A stretch of DNA of 64,000 nt from Pelobates cultripes (lineage: Eukaryota; Chordata; Amphibia; Anura; Pelobatidae): the NCBI GenBank assembly GCA_933207985.1, contig OW240912.1, positions 249,091,501 to 249,155,500 of the forward strand, written 5' to 3'. A program made the position numbers and the translations under genes. The notes below the pieces were generated by a model. That model worked only from the letters and a program-made list of their open reading frames with translations. It was not told where the DNA came from and ran no database searches. The number at the start of each line of letters is the position of its first letter. Positions within the stretch are counted from its first letter, which is position 1. This document shows, piece by piece, positions 58,195 through 64,000 of the stretch.

Positions 58195-58475
58195 TTAAAG
58201 GAACACATCAAGCACGCTGTAGAGGTTAGGGTGCCAGGAGTATCCTGTTGCCTCTCAAATGTAAGTAGTAAAACAGTTAGACTTCTTACCTGGGTCCTGC
58301 TCACACTTAGTGAACTGGCCCTGCACTCCTGCTAGGAGCTTCCAGCTCTCACTTCCTACTGAGAGGAGGCATGGAGTGATACTTGGCGGTCCCGTAGGTA
58401 AGAATCAAACTTTTCTAAAATGTTGGGGTAGCCAGACACTCCTAGCACATCAAAACACTACCTAACCACATCATA
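58195..58475. mobile_element. T2-type MITE, 3' end missing
   Basis: TTAAAGGAACACATCAAGCA at a TTAA (58195-58198). Internal GTGCCAGGAGTATCCTGTTG and AAGTAGTAAAACAGTTAGAC match the copy at 21449-21791. No right TTAA end was found. Confidence 0.65.
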
Positions 58476-59865
58476 ATTTGGCTTATCTTTGTTTTAAAGC
58501 AATATAATTGATTGTCTGGAAATTCCGGAAAAAAAACAAATATAGTTTTGTCTTGGAATGATGGAAACACTCTATGTTTTAAAGTTAATAATTTACATAC
58601 AAAATGTTAACTTATAAAATTACACTACCAGCCACAACACAAGATCTAGTCAATATATAGGTTCCTGCTTACCCTTTTTATCATTATTTTTAATATTTTC
58701 ATTTTGTTGTTATTTGGTTGTAAAGTAATAATATTTGTTAAAAGTTCACTGATTTATTTCAGTGTTTATTTTTACTAAACTTTAGTTTAATTAAAACGTT
58801 GGATTTTCACTGCTATTATCACTCAGCAGAGAGCCCGGATACATTTGCAGAAAAACATGTAGTTTCACAATTCACAAACATTTTTGCATATGTAATTGCT
58901 AGCTCTATTGTTTTCTATGGAGAAGTTAAAGGAATATTCCAAAAATGCCAATTAAAAACTGGACTGGTGATAAATAGGTCACCGAAAAAAGATATCCTGA
59001 GTATCTGCATGAAATACAAGAACTTAAAATATATCTTGTTATTAATTAACAAATTACATAATTTTTTTCAGATTTTGAATACATTGTACCCACATTGCAT
59101 TAAAGGGCCATTTAGCTTTAGCCTAGAGTTAATTTTTAAAGACTCACAGCATACTTATAAATCACAGGACATTACAAAGCAGGAATGTAATGTTTACTAC
59201 ATAATGTCTATTAGTCTGGCAGAGCAGGACAAGGCCAAACAAAACAGTTTCGAGAAAACAGAGCAGCTTTATCTAATGTCTGACACTCCCACAGAGTAAG
59301 CAGAGCTACTATACAATAGCAGAGCCCACATTAATGCTTTAACAGCGCTAACTGTTTAAATATTAGTTTTTACATTTTAATTTAATCATAAAATGTGGAC
59401 AGGAGAGATGATTTCACAGAGTTCTGGAGTTATCACTGCAGATGTTTGCAGGTTATAAAAGTGGGACTGTCACTTCTCTGAATATAACTCTACTGAATAA
59501 AATATTACAATCTGGTTCAATCCAGTTCAATCTAGAAACATTTTAGTGCACATTGTTTCTCCTTCTCTCTTTGCTGACTGATAGATGAAAAGTCTGTTTT
59601 TCATAACAATGATTGCCAGGAGGCAAGATGGAGGCACTCTGTTCCAGGATAGAACCAAAGATTCGTCTTTGAGGCAACACAATGTATATGTTATCACATG
59701 CATGGAAAATATAGTAATATCTAGTTTTAAACTAACTAAAGTGAGATGAACAAATATAAAATACAGTATAGGTCTTGAGCACAAATATATAGAAAAAGAA
59801 AAAATATAGAAAATATATAGAAAAAGTTAGCAGGAAGAGGGCAATTTGAAAAAAGAAAGATGTGT
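58476..59865. other. No gene seen; single-copy-looking, AT-rich
   Basis: A 166-codon plus-strand frame (58799-59299) shows no recognisable domain and is probably chance. The stretch is free of repeats and is a candidate for conserved non-coding sequence. Confidence 0.4.
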
Positions 59866-59869
59866 GCGG

Positions 59870-60175
59870 AGGGCTGCCCCCTCATTCTCAATTTCCTCCC
59901 CAACACACACACATTCAGCCATCACACACAGCACACACTCAGCCTCCCTTTTACACACACATGAAACACTCATCCGTCTCCACACACAAAACTCACCATA
60001 CACAGCCACTATCAGCCCTCCTGCCACTTATTCAAAACTCATCTTCCTCCACACACGTCACCCCACACAGCCACACTCAACCTTCTCCACACACACACAC
60101 TCAGCCACCATACAACACTCAGCCACCACACACAACACTAAGCCACCTCGCCGTCTCCATTCGCAGAACAGGCTC
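59870..60175. repeat. CA-rich minisatellite (CACACACTCAGCCAC units)
   Basis: Irregular units of 15-25 bases between GC-rich shoulders (GGAGGGCTGCCCCC and AGGAGGAGGCCCC). This resembles the interior of the hAT-like elements, but no termini were found. Confidence 0.8.
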
Positions 60176-60590
60176 TAGGAGGAGGCCCCAATCAGTCATG
60201 CTATCTGGTTTATCATGACATCTCCAGAACTCATTGGTGCCATCATTTGTCCCCAATGCATGGTTCATAATTTATACATACTAGATATGTCTTCCCATAT
60301 CATTTAGCATTTTACTTTTTCCTTTTTTTTATGCAAAACACATTCCCTTCTCTTCTTCTTACTTACTCCCTCATTCAGCTCTTACCTCTCTCAGACTCTT
60401 AGCTCTCTCTTAGCTCCCGGCGCGAAAACTGCATCCCCCTGCCAGCCCCTTCACATGTCTCATCTCCCTCTGCCAGCCCCTTCACACATCTCATTCTCCC
60501 CATCCAGTCCCTTCATGTTTCTTGCCCCTAAATACCCATATGTCCCTCCCACCTACCCCCTCCACGTGTCTCTCCCACCCCCATACATTT
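60176..60590. other. No gene seen; pyrimidine-rich
   Basis: A CCTGCCAGCCCCTTCACA-type block is repeated two to three times at 60440-60510. Confidence 0.5.
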
Positions 60591-60594
60591 GTGA

Positions 60595-60863
60595 CATATA
60601 CACACACGCACTGACAGACACACACACACATGCACTGACATACACACACTCACAATGGCTGACAGACACTCATGCTGACAGACAGACACACACTGACAGA
60701 CACACACACTGACAGACACTGAGAGACACACACACATTGACACTTACAGACAGACACTCACAATTACAGACACACACACTGACAAACAGACACTCACACT
60801 GACAGACAGACACACACACACTGACAGACAGACAATGACACTGACAGACACACTGCTAGTCAG

Positions 60864-60894
<31 letters not shown>

Positions 60895-60925
60895 GACAGT
60901 CAGACACACAGTCACACACTCACTG
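60595..60925. repeat. CA-rich minisatellite (ACTGACAGACACAC units), left of CR1 insertion
   Basis: Units of 14-20 bases continue on the far side of the CR1 element at 62451-62520, so the LINE split a single array. Confidence 0.93.
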
Positions 60926-62450
60926 AAACATAGAAACATAGAATGTGACGGCAGATAAGAACCATTCGGCCCATCTAGTCTGCCCAATTTTCTAAATACT
61001 TTCATTAGTCCCTAGCCTTATCTTATAGTTAGGATAGCCTTATGACTATCCCACGCATGCTTAAACTCCTTTACTGTGTTAACCTCTACCACTTCAGCTG
61101 GAAGGCTATTCCATGCATCCACTACCCTCTCAGTAAAGTAATACTTCCTGATATTATTTTTAAACCTTTGTCCCTCTAATTTAAGACTATGTCCTCTTGT
61201 TGTGGTAGTTTTTCTTCTTTTAAATATAGTCTCCTCCTTTACTGTGTTGATTCCCTTTATGTATTTAAATGTTTCTATCATATCCCCCCTGTCTCGTCTT
61301 TCCTCCAAGCTATACATGTTAAGATCCTTTAGCCTTTCCTGGTAAGTTTTATCCCACAATCCATGAACCAGTTTAGTAGCCCTTCTCTGAACCCTCTCTA
61401 AGGTATCAATATCCTTCTGAAGATACGGTCTCCAGTACTGTGTACAATACTCCAAGTGAGGTCTCACCAGTGTTCTGTACAATGGCATGAGCACTTCCCT
61501 CTCTCCCTATACAACCAAGCATTCTGCCAGCATTTCCTGCTGCTCTATTACATTGTCTGCCTACCTTTAAGTCATCAGAAATAATCACCCCTAAATCCCT
61601 TTTCTTCAGATGTTGAGGTTAGGACTCTATAAAATATTCTGTACTCTGCCCTTGGGTTTTTACGTCCAAGATGCATTATCTTGCACTTATCCACATTAAA
61701 TGTCAGTTGCCACAACTCTGACCATTTTTCTAGTTTACCTAAATCATTTGCCATTTGCTTATCCCTCCTGGAACATCAACCCTGTTACATATCTTAGTAT
61801 CATCAGCAAAAAGACATACCTTACCATCAAGACCTTCTGCAATATCACTAATAAAAATATTAAAGAGAATGGGTCCAAGTACAGATCCCTGAGGTACCCC
61901 ACTGGTGACAAGTCCAAGCTTCGAATATATTCCATTAACCACAACCCTCTGTTGCCTGTCACTCAGCCACTGCCTTACCCATTCAACAATATTGGAATCC
62001 AAACTTAAAGATAGCAGTTTATTGATAAGCCTTCTATGTGCAACAGTGTCAAAAGCCTTACTGAATTCTAGGTAAGCAATGTCTACTGCACCACCCTGAT
62101 CTATAATTTTAGATACCCAATCAAAAAAATCAATAAGATTAGTTTGGCATGATCTCCCTGAAGTAAACCCATGTTGTCTCTGATCTTGAAATCCATGTGT
62201 TTTTAGATGTTCAACAATCCTATCCTTTAACATGGTTTCCATCACTTTCCCCACTACTGAAGTAAGGCTTACTGGCCTATAGTTGCCTGACTCCTCCCTA
62301 TTACCTTTCTTGTAAATGGGCACAACATTCGCTAACTTCCAATATTCTGGGACTACTGCTGTTAACAATGATTGGTTAAATAAATCTGTTAATGGTTTTG
62401 CTAGTACACCACTAAGCTCTTTTAATAGCTTTGGGTGTATTCCATCAGGC
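60926..62450 (-). mobile_element. CR1-type LINE, 5'-truncated, minus strand
   Basis: The element's 3' end, read on the plus strand, is CATAGAAACATAGAATGTGA, that is ATTCTATG-type octamers on the minus strand, the hallmark tail of CR1. Its 5' truncation is at about 62450 inside the CA minisatellite. ACACACTCACTG lies on both sides and may be the target duplication, but it is also a repeat word. Confidence 0.9.
61018..62450 (-). pseudogene. CR1 reverse transcriptase, frameshifted and with motif A change
   Basis: From 62450 down to 61739 one frame reads VPDGIHPKLLKELSG, ANVVPIYKKGNREE, NYRPVSLTS, then motif A as AYLEFSKAFDTV (about 62045-62080), where the catalytic LDFSKAFD aspartate is glutamate. 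Motif [15 protein letters not shown] and motif C FADDTKI (near 61800) follow. The frame is lost at about 61739. The thumb continues as DLKVGRQCNRAAGNAGRMLG (61510-61575) and, after another shift, as LYRTLVRPHLEYCTQYWRPY to the C-terminus at 61018. Truncated at the N-terminus, no endonuclease. Inactive. Confidence 0.92.
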
Positions 62451-62690
62451 ACACACTCACTGACTGACAGACACACACACACATACAAACACACATACAC
62501 ACTGTCAGACACACTCACACACTCTTGCCCTGTGAGAGGGGCTTCTCAGCTCCCCTTCACCCTCCCCCCTCCTTCAGCTGCTCACGGTCACAGGGGTCAG
62601 CAGGGCGGCCAGGCCCTCTGGAGTAACGAGCCTGGTCGCTGCTGCGACCCCTGTGACCGTGGTAGTTCTGCATCTGCTTACAACCCCTAA
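62451..62690. mobile_element. CA minisatellite remainder and GC-rich hAT-like shoulder
   Basis: The array continues to about 62522. Then GAGAGGGGCTTCTCAGCTCC leads to TGCTGCGACCCCTGTGACCG at 62641, the same end-proximal block as at 3990-4010. A terminus is probable near 62663, but no duplication was found. Confidence 0.55.
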
Positions 62691-62939
62691 ACACCATCAG
62701 ACCAAGTTGTAAAAGCGTGATATGGCTTTTACTTTTAGTTTTTTCACTTTCCTTTTTTCAGTCAGTATAAATGTTTTATATATATATATATTATATATAT
62801 AGTATATATGTTTGACATATGGTATCTGTTCGATCCCAACACAGATGAAATAGATATGCAGCAAATATGGAATAACCAACTCTCTCGACAGAGAGGAAGA
62901 ATTAAATGCATGAATGTGATGCATATTATGTGAAATTCC
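62691..62939. other. No gene seen; TA run at 62776-62812
   Basis: Contains only a TA microsatellite. Confidence 0.6.
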
Positions 62940-63424
62940 TTAAAGGAACAGTGTAGCATTAGGAATACAAACATATTGCTAATACTATAGCCTTACCATA
63001 CATAATGACCTGCCTGCCCACCTCGCAAGAGTTTAAAGGGAGTTCATTTACTCCCTCGCCATGCTGGTCTAGCCTCAGCCACCCATCCTCATTGGTTGAG
63101 ATATGTACAAATCAAGGTTGATTATCTCAGCCAATCCAGTGCTGCCACATATGGAAGCATTGGGAAGCTAGTAAGTGTGTATCAAAATGCTGTGATGTAC
63201 CAATCAAATGCTCTCTATGAACAGCACTCCATTCAGCATATTGAACAGAAACATCTCTAATGGCTGTCAGGAAGGAAACCGCTGAAGGTGTGTTTAACCC
63301 TGCAATTATAACATTGCTGTATCTACTAAACAGCAATGTTGTAAATTGCAGGATTAAAAGGGCCAGTGCACCCAGACTACTTCATTGAAATGAAGTGTTT
63401 TGGGCAACTTTAGTAGTCATTTAA
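62940..63424. mobile_element. T2-type MITE (485 bp)
   Basis: TTAA at 62940-62943 with TTAAAGGAACAGTGTAGCAT, closing at TTAA 63421-63424. The right end is more diverged than in other copies. Internal CTCATTGGTTGAGAT faces ATCTCAGCCAAT, an inverted pair. Confidence 0.7.
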
Positions 63425-63603
63425 GTGATTATTATATACTGTGTATACTTATTATCAAGTTATAATTAGTGAGAGTATAAAGATTATTTTTTACAAAATC
63501 ATAACAAATCTATTAAAGCAACTGAAGTTACTGGAATAGGAAGTTGTTAAAAAATCCAATGATAAATTATCTACGTAATATACATAATATACATATTTAA
63601 TAT

Positions 63604-64000
63604 TTAAAGGGGCACTGTAGGCACCCAAACCACTTCAGCTCATTCAAGTGGTCTCGGTGCAGTGTCCCTTTTGCACATAGTAGTGCAATTTGCAGCAATG
63701 TGCACATAGTACTGCAATGTGCAGCAAACATTGCAGTTCTGTCTGCCCTGCCACTAGAGGGCTTCCTGAATTGAAACAGACCTTTGGTCCGGTATCTGAT
63801 GCTGGATGTCCTCAAGCTCTGCATGAGGACATCCAGAGTCATAGTTTTCCCCATAGGAAAGCATTGATTCAGTGCTTTCCTATGGGGAGGTCTAGCGCGT
63901 GCATGGCATTTGCTGTGCATGCGCATTACAGCCCATTTGTTGCTGGATGTCGGAGGGGGTGGACCATCAGCCCAGCTCCAAGGGACATCAGTGCTGGGAT
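63604..64000. mobile_element. T2-type MITE, running off the window
   Basis: TTAAAGGGGCACTGTAGGCA starts at TTAA 63604-63607. The interior has a duplicated GTGCACATAGTA/TGCAATGTGCAGCAA block and two hairpins: GGATGTCCTC...GAGGACATCC (63804-63836) and CCCATAGGAAAGCA...TGCTTTCCTATGGG (63851-63886). The right end is outside the window. Confidence 0.75.

Noticed and set aside
58799..59299. 166-codon ORF considered as a possible host exon
   Set aside because: No recognisable domain, AT-rich chance codon use, and no convincing splice-site or homology evidence visible by eye.

Overview
The window looks like intergenic DNA from a frog (Anura). It is AT-rich and dense with microsatellites. Its repeats are those that dominate amphibian genomes: L2- and CR1-type LINEs, an L1/Tx1-type LINE relic, DIRS-like and Ty1/copia-like retroelement fragments, solo LTRs, Tc1-like transposase relics, hAT-type non-autonomous elements with 8-bp target duplications, and many TTAA-flanked 'TTAAAGG' MITEs of the kind described in Xenopus as T2 (Kolobok superfamily). 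I could not support any host protein-coding exon, tRNA, rRNA or CRISPR array. Every coding region I recognise belongs to a transposable element, and all but one are broken.

Layout. 1-2403: 3' two thirds of an L2/CR1-type LINE with an uninterrupted reverse transcriptase frame open to the left edge. 3.2-4.2 kb: GC-rich repeat with a CA-rich minisatellite. 6.4-7.8 kb: T2 fragments and a Tc1-like transposase relic. 9.1-10.4 kb: L1-type relic cut by a second L2-type 3' end. 11.3-12.9 kb: two large palindromic elements and an opposite-strand Tc1-like relic. 17-23 kb: GC-rich hAT-like pieces and a hAT-like element that hosts three T2 MITEs. 24.8-25.75 kb: DIRS-like relic. 27.3-27.7 kb: CpG-rich tandem repeat. 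32.8-35.6 kb: solo LTR, copia-like relic, gag-like fragment. 36.2-37.7 kb: TG minisatellite interrupted by a hAT-like element. 39.1-42.2 kb: LINE 5' fragment with a 2A-like motif, a complete hAT-like element, a short solo LTR. 45.4 kb: palindromic hAT MITE. 48.3-50.4 kb: small hAT MITE and a 1.18-kb solo LTR whose empty-site paralogue lies about 0.4 kb downstream. 50.4-58.2 kb: three complete hAT-like elements, each carrying its own minisatellite. 60.3-62.7 kb: CA-rich repeat split by an opposite-strand CR1 element. 62.9 kb to the end: T2 MITEs.

The main result is structural. Several insertion boundaries can be proved from target-site duplications seen directly: 8 bp for hAT-like elements, 5 bp for LTRs, TTAA for T2. 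These give a nested insertion history. The recurring design of hAT-type ends, a GC-rich shoulder and a private minisatellite core is the most unusual feature. No multi-gene system was found.
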